DNA of 64,000 nucleotides, taken from assembly GCA_030685235.1 (NCBI GenBank), contig MU839243.1:1-64000 (forward strand), written 5' to 3'. The notes under the pieces are model-generated. The model did not search any database. It was given only the letters and a program-made list of their open reading frames with translations, and had not been told where the DNA came from. Source of the DNA: Copromyces sp. CBS 386.78 (Eukaryota; Ascomycota; Sordariomycetes; Sordariales; Sordariaceae). The first letter of the stretch is position 1. Each line of letters opens with the position of its first letter. The position numbers and the translations under genes were made by a program. Below are positions 24,114-34,527 of the stretch, piece after piece.

Positions 24114-25056
24114 TCAAAAGACCAGTGGAGACACGCTCTCGGGAGCTCCGAAGCCGCCGGCACCGCCATCCCCATTAGGAGGATCCATGTCCTTACCGAA
24201 CGAGAAGCCAGTAATGGGAAAATCATCCAAAAGAAGTTCGAGGTCCATCTCCGAGTCGTCGTTCTCGGACTCTTCGTCGTCTTGGGTGTTCGGAGTCATC
24301 CTTCTTTGCCGTGTCTTTCTTCTCGACGCGGCCGTGTAGATCACCACTTTTCATGTGGTTGTTGTTACTAGCGCTGCCAGCAACACCCGGACCTGAACAT
24401 TTGGCCGTCTTTGCCTTTGGGTTGGCCGACGTACTGGTCGAACCAGTCGCGTTCCTCCGGTTGCCTCTGTCCTGGCGCTTTCTGCCAAGGCAGTGTTCGC
24501 AGAGTGACTTGGGCGTGTTGTTCGCCGCAACCCGCTTGAAACAGTTGGAGCAAGACCAGATGCCCTGACTGATCCGGGTTGTGATCAATGCAATGGTGGC
24601 TCTGTTCGGCCTGTTGCGGAGGTGGCGGAAGCACCTGCTCGCTCCCGCTTGCTAAATGAGAGACGAGCAACCGCCTTTGCCGCCTTCGCCTTTATAGGTT
24701 GTGGTCGGTTGAGGTGATAGTGGATTGAGTGCTCTAGTTGTTTGGGGCGCGCTTGGCTGTCCTTGGTGATGGTGTCCTTGGTGGTGGTGTACGTGGGGCA
24801 TGGGGGACGGGTGCATGTGAGGAACACATCTATTGACCTGGTTCTGCACATAGATCTGGTGATGATCTCCGCCCGGGAAAGAAGGGGTACCGATGTTGGC
24901 GGTGCCGGTAGCCATCCAGCCGGGCCGAAGAAGTTGCGAGGCAACCGATCCGGTAATACTCGGAGTCATACTGGGAGTCGGACTGAGACGACTCATACCT
25001 CTTCTGCACAAGTCGGGGGATGATTCACAGCAAACGATATGAAAGTCAGACAACAT
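24114..25056 (-). CDS. Cys/His-module family member A (in-frame TAG)
   Basis: From the ATG at 25056 (alternative ATG 24996) 134 codons lead to G-G-C-S-S-L-I, then TAG (24654-24652). Coding continues in the same frame with Q-A-G-A-S-R-C-F-R-H-L, W-S-C-S-N-C-F-K-R and L-C-E-H-C to a stop at 24223, 277 residues in all if TAG is read as Trp. The upstream part is Pro/His/Thr-rich and matches member B (T-P-S-x-T-G-S-V-A). Compared with B there is one extra base in a CCC run near 24284-24286; the frame after the shift (24283-24114) encodes B's acidic C-terminus D-D-E-E-S and G-G-F-G-A-P-E. So A ends in an alternative basic tail or is frameshifted. A is a 5'-truncated tandem copy of B. Function unknown; the C-x2-C/C-F-x-H pattern suggests zinc binding. 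Confidence 0.6.
24635..24673 (-). promoter_or_regulatory. TAG in hairpin loop, member A
   Basis: On the minus strand TGCTCG pairs with CGAGCA and, after one bulged T, CTCTC pairs with GGGAG. The loop ATTTAGCAAGC holds the TAG. This is the kind of structure in which fungal A-to-I editing sites lie. Pairing was drawn by eye. Confidence 0.55.
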
Positions 25057-25319
25057 GAAAGCAAGCAATAATTATAGAGCTACCTGATTCAGCTATAAAG
25101 TAAAAACCGGAGGCCGACTACATAGGTGACCTAAGGGGATGCCTTAACCATTCCTTGGACGGACTTTCGAGTATGATTAGAAGCCTCTGATGTTCCCATC
25201 GGCAACCACTGTAGTGGTTACCTCTTTCCCGCTATTCGTACACGTCCCGATCTCCTTGATGCCAGGCCCGTCTCGGTTGTTTCGGTCTTTGTTCTGGCAT
25301 GGTTAAGCCAAGGACCCGG

Positions 25320-27270
25320 TTAAAAGACCAGTTGAGATACAGTCTCCGGGGCCCCAAAGCCGCCGGAACCGCCATCGCCATCCGGGTCCGAATTCTTATT
25401 AAATGGGTAGTTCTGCATGGGTACATCAACAAAGGAGTCATCCTCGCCCGCTTCGTCCTCTTCAGAGTCCTCCTCGTCGTCCTGGACACTTTGTTCGGTC
25501 TTGTGCAAAGCTCCCGCTCCGGTCTTGAGGATCCGGCCGGTCAGGACTCCAGATCCCTTAGGTGGAAGCTTCGCACTCGAAACAGCCAAGGGACCCGCAC
25601 CAGAGCCACTAAGCTTGGTTTTGCTACCCTTCTTGGGATTGACAGACGTCTGGGTCGAATGAGTGGCCTTCTTGCGGTTGCGGTTCACTCTGTCCTCGCG
25701 CTTCCTGGTGATGCAGTGATCACAGAGACAATTCTGATCCCGAGCAGTCCGCTTGAAGCAGTTGGTGCAAGACCAAATGCCTTGGAGGTGACGCTCGATG
25801 ATCAGGGCAATGATGCGTTTACCGGGGCGGTTCTGGAGGTGTTGAAAGCACCTGCTCGCTCCCGTCTGCTAGACGGTAGCCGAGCAGCCACCTTTACCAC
25901 CAGGGCCCACGCAAGTGCCAGTGGGGACAATCGGCGTGACTGGCTGATTGTGTGCGCTTGAAGAAGAGGAGTTGTCGACGTTCAAGGTATTGGCGCTGGT
26001 CATCCAACTGGGTGGAAGAAGTTGCGGGGCAACCGAACCGGTAAAGCTTGGGGTGATGTTGGAAGCCGGACGGAGGGGAGTGTTGTTGTAGGTGGTACTT
26101 CCATCAGTGGCTGGAAGCTCAACGATGCCAGCGGTGTTCACATTGCAGTTCCCGAACACTTGGCCCGCGTCGTTGTTCGGAGTGGCCACGCCGTTGACAG
26201 GGGTACTGGAAGAAGTGAGGAAATTCGCCAAGTCGTCAGGAGGACTCTGGGAAAGAGCAGGAGAAGGGATTCCGTGGTCATATCCAACAGCCAGGCTCTG
26301 ATATCCAACTCGCCTGGACATGTTCGAGTTCAAAGCCTGAGGAGGCGGGGCTATCGATGGGGCACCCAAGCCTTGGGTGTCCGGGAAGCGGCCCTGGATT
26401 CTGGATGCCTCTAGACCCAGGCCGTTATTGCTAGGAGAAAGCGAGGTGGTGAAGCTGATATTCTCGGTACTAGCGTGGCTGGTGTTGGACGGGATCTCCA
26501 CGGAAGCAGAGGTATCGACCTCGGGCTCTGTGTTTGGTGGAGAAAGTAGAGGTATGGTGCTGGGGTTATCGACTAGGGTAGCGGACATGGAGGAGACTGC
26601 TACAGGCTGAAAAGAGGTAAAGGTGCCGACAGTCCCATGGGAGATGTTGACGGTGGTTGAGTTCTCATTGTTGGTTGTGGTGGCGGACATTGCCACGCTC
26701 TCGCCGCCTTTCAGGGCGACGTCGTCGTCGCGGTCTCCGGCTGATTTTTTGCCTTCTTGGGGGCTGGAGGCAACGGCTGTGATGGTTATGTTGCTGTCGC
26801 TGGAATCAGCCGGAAAACCGAGCATGTTCTGATCGCTTTCTGGTTCGAAGACAACGAACTCCTCCCAAACTATATCCGGGCAAGTGCAACGCTCATCCTC
26901 CTCCGTCGCCATGGCTACGTGTTGAGCAACGGGCTCCTGGTAGTCGACGACTGTTAGTTTGTTGTGATACAATGCTCTTGACGCATGGTTTCTTACCTCG
27001 GTTCTGCCAACTAGCAAGCTGTCAAAGCCCTCGAAGTACGAATTGTGCTCATTCATGTCGTTCAAGGAGTAGTCGTTCTCTTCTTCCAAAATCGCTCTTC
27101 GGCGATCTTCCAGTTGCTTTTTATCAAAAAATGTCAGGTTCTGGTCATTATCAGGTAGTGTACCCGTGCAGTATGGGATATGGAGACGGGTTTCTTACCT
27201 CGTTGATCCCCAAAGGGTCGTCATCAAGAACTCCAAGCACCCACTGGTCAAAAGGCACCTTGGGTGACAT
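25320..27270 (-). CDS. Cys/His-module family member B (three exons, in-frame TAG)
   Basis: Exon 1 is 27270-27199 (24 codons from ATG), exon 2 27116-26997 and exon 3 26936-25320. The introns (82 and 60 nt) have GTAAGA donors and branch sites CTGAC and CTAAC; both are phase 0. The N-terminus is acidic (D-D-D-P, L-E-E-E-N), and the middle 300 residues are Ser/Thr/Pro-rich and probably disordered. The module starts G-G-K-G-G-C-S-A-T-V, then TAG (25871-25869), then Q-T-G-A-S-R-C-F-Q-H-L, W-S-C-T-N-C-F-K-R, L-C-D-H-C. A Lys-rich stretch and an acidic tail follow, with a TAA stop. The protein is 419 residues if TAG stops translation, 602 if it is Trp. The long intact frame on both sides argues against a dead gene. 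Confidence 0.75.
25849..25893 (-). promoter_or_regulatory. TAG in hairpin loop, member B
   Basis: On the minus strand CTGCTCG pairs with CGAGCAG (7 bp) and, inside that, CCGTC pairs with GACGG; the five-base loop is TAGCA. It is one of the strongest hairpins of the set, with the A of the stop codon in the apical loop. Confidence 0.65.
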
Positions 27271-28725
27271 GATTCGTGTTGTTTTTAGAGGTACCTGCTA
27301 TGCTGGACTTTGTACACCCAAGGTAGGGCTGAGTAGGATGCGGAATGGTAAGGTATGGACCAGGTTACGAGGGGTGCTTCTCTCATATGCCTCTAGGTAC
27401 TGTCCTAATTTGTTGTAGGAAGTAGAAGGGGAAAGGATTGATGCTTCAGGAGAATATTTAAAGGTATGGGATAGTTGTAAATAAATGATAACCTGAGGTG
27501 GACGACAGGTGAAGGCGTCAAGGCGGTGAGATATCGCCCTGACATATGGGAGATTTACACTGATGTCCTCGATAGACCAATAGCATGGTACTAACTGTCG
27601 CCTTATGGTTGGGATGCCTTCACCCTTCACTGGGAAAAAGGCGGTCACCGAGAGCAGGACAGTGTCAAACTGTGTTCCCGCCAAATGACCAGAAATTGGT
27701 ACCTAGTGACAATGAACACCTAACGTGTTCATTGCAAGGCTGTCAGTGTCGTCTCACAACTGACATGTGGACATGGCTGCCAGCTTGGTATCCTGCTAAC
27801 CGCACCATGATATCCTCGACTCAACAACGGGGGAACTGCGAAATTCTTCGCCATGACGGATTCGGTACCACATTGTTGTACTTATATAGAGACAATCCTT
27901 TCTATTTCCTTTCGTTCTCTGTTGAGTTCGTCACCGATACCATGCTGCAACGTTGGAACTCTTTGGGTCGGCTCTCAAATTGTACCCATGCCTAGAGGTA
28001 TTCTCGTACAAGCAATGATGGGGTATCAAGCTGCAAGACTCAATCCCAAGTAGAAAGAAGTAGGTATGGAGTTTGGTAATATCAACAGGCTCGGTGCATT
28101 ATGAGAAGATAGACGTTTCGCTTCTGTAGAAAGACATGAAGCTCGAGTGTCTTGACATCTCCCATTTTCTCGGCACTCGCTCGAAAGTCACTTTGGCCGG
28201 CAGAATTTGTGATAGAGATAAGCAGAGATAAGTCACTTGTACCGTTGATGGCCCTCGAAGGAACTGCGTCGACGAGAGGCTTGTAATTTTCGAGTGTCTT
28301 CCTTCGCTCGTCGGGGTGAGTCAACCGCCTGCCCAGCAGTAGATGCACGGACAACCTGAATTTTCGGGGCCCAGAACAGGGCCAAAACAAAGGGCGTGAT
28401 CCCTGTACATTGTACAATACAATTGTTCAGGGATCGGTGGGAAAGAATTTGGACTTCCAGGGTCGACGGGACAACCTGAGGAGTGTATGAGCCAAAGTGA
28501 CAGTCATCTCCCAGGGTCGCAGTATCCTGCTAACGTGGGATGCACCGTGCATATAAAGCACACCAGTTCTTTGCCCACCTCGAGCCCCCGAACTCTTTCT
28601 CTCCTCATGCAAAGTCACAACTGCTGAACTGCATCTCCGGATTTCTGCGACATCGGCACATCTTCCCCCGCGCAAGAGCACTTGGAGCACTCCTTATTCC
28701 AACCCCAACCACCATTATCATCATC
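27271..28725. other. Divergent promoter region between members B and C
   Basis: No gene is supported in this 1.45 kb. It must hold the promoters of B (minus) and C (plus). A CATATAAAGC box (28550-28559) lies about 170 bp before the ATG of C. CCTAGAGGTA-type motifs occur near 27285, 27390 and 27991. Confidence 0.5.
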
Positions 28726-30018
28726 ATGGCACCATACCAGAGAGCCTCTGGCGCCCATGCGCAATCCCCAGCTCGCGGCATTGTTCCCCGCTCGCTTCAT
28801 CACCGCATCGAGCGTCCGCAAGCCCCTTCAGCTGCTACCAGATCCGTCGCTGCCAGGCGCTACGCTATCCTCCGCCACCAGCTTCCCAGCGAGTTGCTTG
28901 CCTCAGCGGTCCAGGACAACACCACCCATCTCTTGGTCCCCCATGGCCTGTATCTGCACATTCACGCCAGTCAGCCCCCACGCGCCGTCATCTCCAATGA
29001 GGATCTGAGGCGCTATATGAACTTGGACCCCAACCGTCGCGACGAAGACCTTACCATGGGTGATGGACACCATCCTGTCAGTTCGGGTTCCCTTCTCTTC
29101 AAGTCCACGCCAGCAACCAACCAGGCTCATCATCATCTGGTCGCCTGCAGTCAACACCAGGCAGCTTCTTGTCCCTCTTTTCAACCGGCCGATCCGATTT
29201 CTCCTCAGCAAGCGATCTCCGTGGGCGCTCAGATCCCTTCCCCTGTGATTCATTCGTTCTTGGCCCCCGGTCCGCTGGCCATGTCTGCCCTTTCCATGTC
29301 CACGTCGGATGATGGTACCGCACCTCGCATTTACTTCCAAGAGCCGGCTAGTGAAGTTTCGGACTTTTTCCCCGCCGCACCGATTAGCCCTCAGCAGAAT
29401 TTGACCGTCCATGATCTGGCCATGCTGGACTCAGCCGATTCCCCGAGGGTCCCGACTTGGCTCTCAGGGTTCGAAGAGTCTGTGGCCGCTTCTCAGGAAT
29501 CCTCCAGCAACTCTGAGGTGTCCTTCACCGTTTCTTCGACATCCACTCACAAGTCCGATCTGGACTGGCTTGTGTTTGGCGGCCGACCTCTCGTCTGGGC
29601 GCGTACCGATGTCTGCCAGCACGGAGACTGCCGGACCTTGGCCTAGCAGCCCAAGGCCGGTAGATGCTTCGAGCATATGGACAGCTACAGGACGTTCAGT
29701 AGGGGAAAGCGGGAGTGGATCGCCGACATCCACAGGGAGGGTTTCTACCTTTGCACCGGCCGGTACGACGCAGCAATTAACACTCCTAACACGCTTTGCG
29801 CCAAGTGTCAGAATCGTAAGGCCAGGAAGGCAGCCCAGAGGCAGGATTGGAAGAATTTCTTTGTTTCAGTCTTCACTTCAGTCTTCACTTGGCTGGAAGG
29901 CATCGACGAGGAGGAGCAGGAGTCTCATCCGCAGTGGGAGGGCACATTGGGCGACATCAAGATGGAGAGCGACGAGGAGATGGATGCCGATATTAAAAGT
30001 AAACCTAAAGATGAGTAG
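28726..30018 (+). CDS. Cys/His-module family member C (in-frame TAG)
   Basis: The start ATG at 28726 is in good context (ATCATCATGGC) and is shared with members D and E (M-A-P). 306 codons lead to D-V-C-Q-H-G-D-C-R-T-L-A, then TAG (29644-29646), then Q-P-K-A-G-R-C-F-E-H-M, a W-I-x-x-x-H-R-E-G-F-Y-L-C-T segment, N-T-x-C-A-K-C and an acidic tail; 430 residues with Trp at the TAG. The first C-x2-C pair of other members is here C-T-G-R-Y-D, so one Cys is lost. The N-terminal half is Pro/Ser/His-rich. The frame ends at a second TAG (30016) after which G-E-D-E-D and TAA follow, matching the end of D, so that TAG may also be a lost codon. The 3' flank is duplicated with D. Function unknown; the module looks zinc-binding. 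Confidence 0.7.
29625..29666 (+). promoter_or_regulatory. TAG in hairpin loop, member C
   Basis: CTGCCGG and CCTTGG on the left pair with CCAAGG and CCGGTAG on the right, with one bulged A and one G-T pair, around the nine-base loop CCTAGCAGC. About 13 base pairs place the TAG in the apical loop, the clearest case in the window. Confidence 0.7.
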
Positions 30019-30354
30019 GGCGAGGACGAGGACTAAACTATCACATAAGTTAACAGCAGCGAGGAAGAGAAGGACTACAGCTATAACGATATCTATGGTA
30101 ATCACTCGCATTTCAACAGTTCAACCCTCTTAAGCCGCCCACCTGCCCCTAGGACGACATATTTTAACGAGGGGGAAAAGGGAATAGGGTCTACTTACGC
30201 AATGACTAAGGTGGAATCATTTACGCTTGGATGTAATAAGATATCGAGGGTCTGTAATAGAAGGAAAGCAGAGGCATAAGCTCTATATCGATAAAGGTCG
30301 TACCTATACATCACATCAGCTACTAGTACCTAGAGGTAGTTTTTCTCAACGATA

Positions 30355-30998
30355 CCGCAGCGGAAATATAAGGGTGGTGTCTTTCGCAGACGGGGGCATC
30401 TGCCCATGCCTCAGTTCCTATAGCAGTCTAGCATAATGGGCCAGATTTGTCGTCTGGGCCAGACGGTTGAGGAAGCCTTCTGATTGGTCGGATTTGGGTA
30501 TAAAATAATAAAAGCCAAAGACCCTTATAAGGACCTTCTAGAGGCCACTATAGGGGTCTTTTATTAGTACTAGTCTTGGTGGTTATTGTAGCGGTTTTAG
30601 TGAAGAAAGATTTCGACTTTGAAATCCGAAGAAGGGTACTAGGTTTTTACAATTGTACGAAACTTTTCGCGCGAAAAAAACTTGCTACCAATTGGAATCG
30701 AACTGGCGATCACACAAATGAAAGCGACGATGAAAACTATTGAGCCACTGGCCCAATTGATTGGAAATGAGTTTCGTTCTTTCTTTTAATATAGGGTGGT
30801 TGAGTTTTGATAGGAAAATAAACTTTCAGAAGAATTACCGTCAATGAGTTTTAGCGACTATCTATAGGGGGTAATGTGATTGGCCAATTAGAAGGCTTCC
30901 TTAACCGTCTGGCTCAGACGATTTATCTAGTCCAACTACTTTATCTACGGCAGACGACCTCCTCTAGGCCAGATGCTATTTGTATTTTTCCGCTATGG
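30355..30998. mobile_element. TA-inserting TIR element, copy 4, with paralogous empty site
   Basis: The 644-bp element runs from CCGCAGCGG to CCGCTATGG with TA on both sides (30353-30354, 30999-31000). The flank downstream of member D reads CAACGA-TA-GTATGAAGC (33503-33519), which is the same site without the element. The insertion therefore came after the C/D duplication and duplicated only TA. It carries the tRNA-like core at 30689-30765. Confidence 0.9.
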
Positions 30999-31000
30999 TA

Positions 31001-31758
31001 GTATAAAGCTTGAGCTACTAGACATCTTACCTTATATACCGTAACTTCCGTATCGACCTTCTTCTCTAATATCAACCCCGGCCATTCTCCGCTACCAGGC
31101 CGACAATATACATCCCCTTATAGACTCAAACCCCAATCAACATAACCGGACGTCTCATATTGTGTCTTCTATTACATCGGTCTTGTGCCTTTTCGTCTCA
31201 CAACTAGCAGCACGAGTAGATATTGATTCCCAACTCCGGAACTACACGTATGTTATGTCAGGTGGTCCCAGCTTGGGAACATGAACCTGAGCTGGTCCCC
31301 CGAAGGCCGGATCTGTGGCCAGCAGGTGACTATATGTAAATAAGAAGGCTTTGTTCGTGACTTTTTCGGCGGCGATGGGGTTGTCATCGGACTTCTCGTT
31401 GTAAGCTTCAATCGCGTACTCCAGGACGGCGTCGTTGATCTTTCTCGCCTCGTTTCGCCACACGGGGTGGCATCCTCCGTCCTATTCGGCCCATCCTGTG
31501 CCCATTGCCGCTGAGTAGGCTCGCTCGCAGCGTTTTTCAGGTTGTCTTCAAAATTGCACACCGGCAGTGACCGCACACTGCAATATTGGTAAAGGGGATA
31601 ACGGGACAAGACACCCACTAAGGTGGACATGGGAAATATCCTACCCATCCATGGGCCCTATAAATGCACCTCTCCTTCGCACAACTCGAGGATATTGCCT
31701 TTTTTTCTCCCTGCTAACAGCAAAGGCATCTTGACATTCTCTACTCAAGACATCAACA
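31001..31758. other. Upstream region of member D
   Basis: No gene is supported; a minus-strand frame of 131 codons (31253-31648) has no recognisable domain. A CCCTATAAATGCAC core promoter lies at 31659-31672, about 100 bp before the ATG of D, and resembles that at 22743. Confidence 0.45.
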
Positions 31759-32667
31759 ATGGCACCCTTCCAGCCGACCACCGGCACTCGCCTGCGCCCC
31801 TTGGCCCAGAGCCATTTCTCTCCGCACTCGACTCATCATCGTGTTGAGCGCTCAAGTCTTCCCCCGGATGTCGTCAGGGCCATCGCGGCCAGACGCCAGG
31901 CGATCTACCACCATCGACTCTGCGATGAGCTCCTGTTCGTGGCTTCTCAGGCCTAGGAAAACATACCATGCCTCATGGACATGGACCTCTCGAGCGCTGC
32001 TCCTGATTATGCCACTCCTCCTCCTCCCGCTATAATAAACGATGAGACGGCCTAGTTCTTCGACTTCGGCGCTTACGAGCGTGACCACCAAGCGGCCATG
32101 GGCGTCATGGAGGAAGATGTTTCCGGGTTCTTCCACGGTCGAACCCATGCCAGCCGCTCCCACCATCGGCGAGCAAGAAATTCCCCATGCCTCGTTGCAG
32201 GCGACAAATCCCGCCGTATATCAGTCAGCCAACGACAATCAGTCAGTCGGCCAAGTTATCATGAGCGACAATCAGTCACCTGGAGCTCCTCCGCCGACCT
32301 CGACGCTCGAGACTCGAGTTCCCTCTCAATACCACACTTCAAGCCCCATTTCTGTCGCTGAATCCGAGCCGGCCGTCGCCAACAACCATCCGCCCGTCTC
32401 TCATGTTGAAGCCCATTCACATCCAGCTGCAATTTCCAACACCCAAGTGGAAAGCTCTGCTCTCACAGCTGGTCCTCCTCGCCTGACAGCCGAGGCTTTG
32501 GCACTTATTGATCAGGCATTTCCTCCGACTCTTCAACAGTTGGGAGCCCAGGCGCCTTCCTTAGCTACGTTAGCCGCTTCCGATGCTGCCGACGCACAGC
32601 TTGCCCCCATCGTCCCCGGGCCGCCCATTATCATCGCCCATACCGAGGAGAACATCTGCCGTCGCGA

Positions 32668-32704
32668 AGCCTGGGCAGCTCTGGTCTAGCAGCCCGGAGC
32701 CCGC
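32668..32704 (+). promoter_or_regulatory. TAG in hairpin loop, member D
   Basis: CTCTGG pairs with CCGGAG (one T-G pair) around the nine-base loop TCTAGCAGC, and GGG with CCC further out beyond a bulge. Loop size and stop position equal those of C, E and G. Confidence 0.55.
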
Positions 32705-32984
32705 AAGTGCTTTGACCACCTCGACAAGAAGTTCAGTTAGGGGAAAGAAGAAGTGGATCGGATCCCTCCACAGGGACGGCTTCTACCTGTGCACCGACCG
32801 CTACGACGCGGCGGTTAGCACTGCCAACACGTTTTGCAACAAGTGCAAAGCGCGTAACGCCAAGGAGAACAAGGCTTGGGACGACTACTTCGCCCCCGTA
32901 TTAGCGTGGCTTGAAGACGTCGAAAACGAAGAGCAGGAATGGGTTGGCATTTTAGGCAATAGCGAGGAGGACTTGGAGAGCGAG

Positions 32985-33150
32985 GAGGATACGGAGAGCG
33001 AAGACGAGATGGATGACGATCTGAGCGATGAGGATATGGACAGCGAAGACGAGATGGATGACGATCTGAGCGATGAGGATATGGACAGCGAAGACGAGGT
33101 GGATGTCGATCTGAGCGAGGAGGACACGGAGAGCGAAGACGACATGGATG
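32985..33150 (+). repeat. 45-bp tandem repeat coding an acidic peptide
   Basis: About four units encode the 15-residue type D-M-D-S-E-D-E-M-D-D-D-L-S-D-E in the C-terminal tail of member D. Such purely acidic tails also end members A, B and F, and chromodomain gene 1. Confidence 0.7.
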
Positions 33151-33188
33151 TCGAACTGGAAAGTGCCGGCGACGAAGACGAGGACTGA

Positions 33189-34357
33189 GCTATCAGACAG
33201 GTCAACCGCGGCGAGGAAAAGAAGGACGACGGCGACAATGACGGCGGTGATTACCCGCAGTCCCGCACTTAAATAGTTCACCTCTCTCAAGCCGCAGACC
33301 TCGCTCAAGGAAGGCATGTTTTGACGAGGGGGATGAGGGAATACGGCCTGCATTTGCGAAGACCAAGGTGGAATCATTTGCTCCAATATGAGGATGGTTT
33401 GGGGGTCTGTAACAGAAGGAAAGCGGAGGCATAAGCTCGTACAAAGGTCATACATGTACCTGTACATCACATCAGCTGCTAGTACCTAGAGGTAGTTTCT
33501 CTCAACGATAGTATGAAGCTTGACCCACTGGACATCTCCATCTTACCTTCTATACCGTGACTTCCGTAATTGGTAGGATCTGTAGCATGTTGAAGGTGCT
33601 CGAAGCTGTGTTTCCAATAGTCCAATCACTCATAGTGAAGATCGCACTGTGGGCTTTCCCGGAACAACATGAAGGCAAGGTAGTTCGGTATCGACTGTTC
33701 CCAGTGCCGGCATCATTGGCGGAGAGATCAAGTTGTTAAATAGGTGGGCTCATGAAAAGCCAATTTAGTGGTGGTATTATGACTACCTAGGTAGAAGAGT
33801 TGCAAAGGAATGAAAGAAAGGCGCAGGGCGCAAAATTGGGGCAGAGGCGTCTCGGATTATTGCAGCTGGAGTTGGAAGTGTGTAAGAGTGGTTGAAACCA
33901 ATGAGGAGAAATTGACTGTTTGATTGGTCTGGGGAAGAGGGGGAAATTCCCAAGGTCTGCCAGTCCTCCAGCTAAAATACCCGAAAGTCGAAGAAGAAAG
34001 AGAAGGGTGGGGGACGAATACAGTGGAGACAAGTGTCCAAGATGCGCGATACCAGTGACGTGCTCCTGCAAGATCCTCCTGCCGCAGCACAGCATCGGGC
34101 AATTTGGAACTTGAACGTAAAGCTCATACACTCCTTCCTTATCAATACCTCGCATGTGCAGTACGATATACATGCCAAGCCAGCAGTTCCTTCTTTACAA
34201 CCCGCATTCTCTTCAGAGCAACAACCTCCAAAGAACTTCGATCCAAACATAAGGGAAAGGTCAGCTCTTCGGCCACTTCATCAACACCTGAACACCCGCG
34301 CACGCGAAGAGCAGCGGCAGTGAGCCAAACCAGCCACTCTTCAAGTCCTGGCAGACG
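33189..34357. other. 3' flank of member D and spacer up to Copia element 2
   Basis: The first 370 bp are homologous to the flank after member C, interrupted there by TIR element copy 4. They contain the shared AGTACCTAGAGGTAGTTT motif (33481) and the empty site at 33503-33519. Beyond 33600 nothing is recognisable; open frames at 33787-34382 overlap on both strands. The Copia at 34363 cuts this stretch; sequence resumes at 41395. Confidence 0.5.
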
Positions 34358-34362
34358 TTCTT

Positions 34363-34527
34363 TATTGAAGCGGAAGATATAGAGCAAGACAAAGAGGGGC
34401 AGAATACTTAATTGATTGAAGAGGAGAGAGAGATAGAAGGAGTAATCGTAAGGATCACAAATTATATACATACCCAAAGTAGGGAACAATCCTAATAAGA
34501 TAAAACGAAATACGAATAGCTTCAACA
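34363..34527 (-). repeat. 3' LTR of second Copia element
   Basis: It is 165 bp and differs from its partner at 41230 mainly by RIP-type changes. Its outer half is the less mutated one. Confidence 0.8.

Larger units (their letters stand above)
31759..33188 (+). pseudogene. Cys/His-module family member D (frameshifted paralogue of C)
   Basis: The M-A-P start and the H-R-V-E-R, A-A-R-R-Q-A-I segment match C. The first frame has TAGs at 31954 and 32053; the second is followed by F-F-D-F-G-A-Y-E-R-D, also found in chromodomain gene 2. Near 32110-32150 coding shifts to a second frame leading to E-A-W-A-A-L-V, then TAG (32687-32689) and Q-P-G-A-R-K-C-F-D-H-L. At about 32738 one extra T relative to C (TTCAGTTAGGGG against TTCAGTAGGGG) shifts the frame again. 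The third frame gives W-I-G-S-L-H-R-D-G-F-Y-L-C-T, F-C-N-K-C and a long Asp/Glu repeat. With two shifts and extra stops it is probably decayed, although the codons are well kept and it is not RIP-like. Confidence 0.65.
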
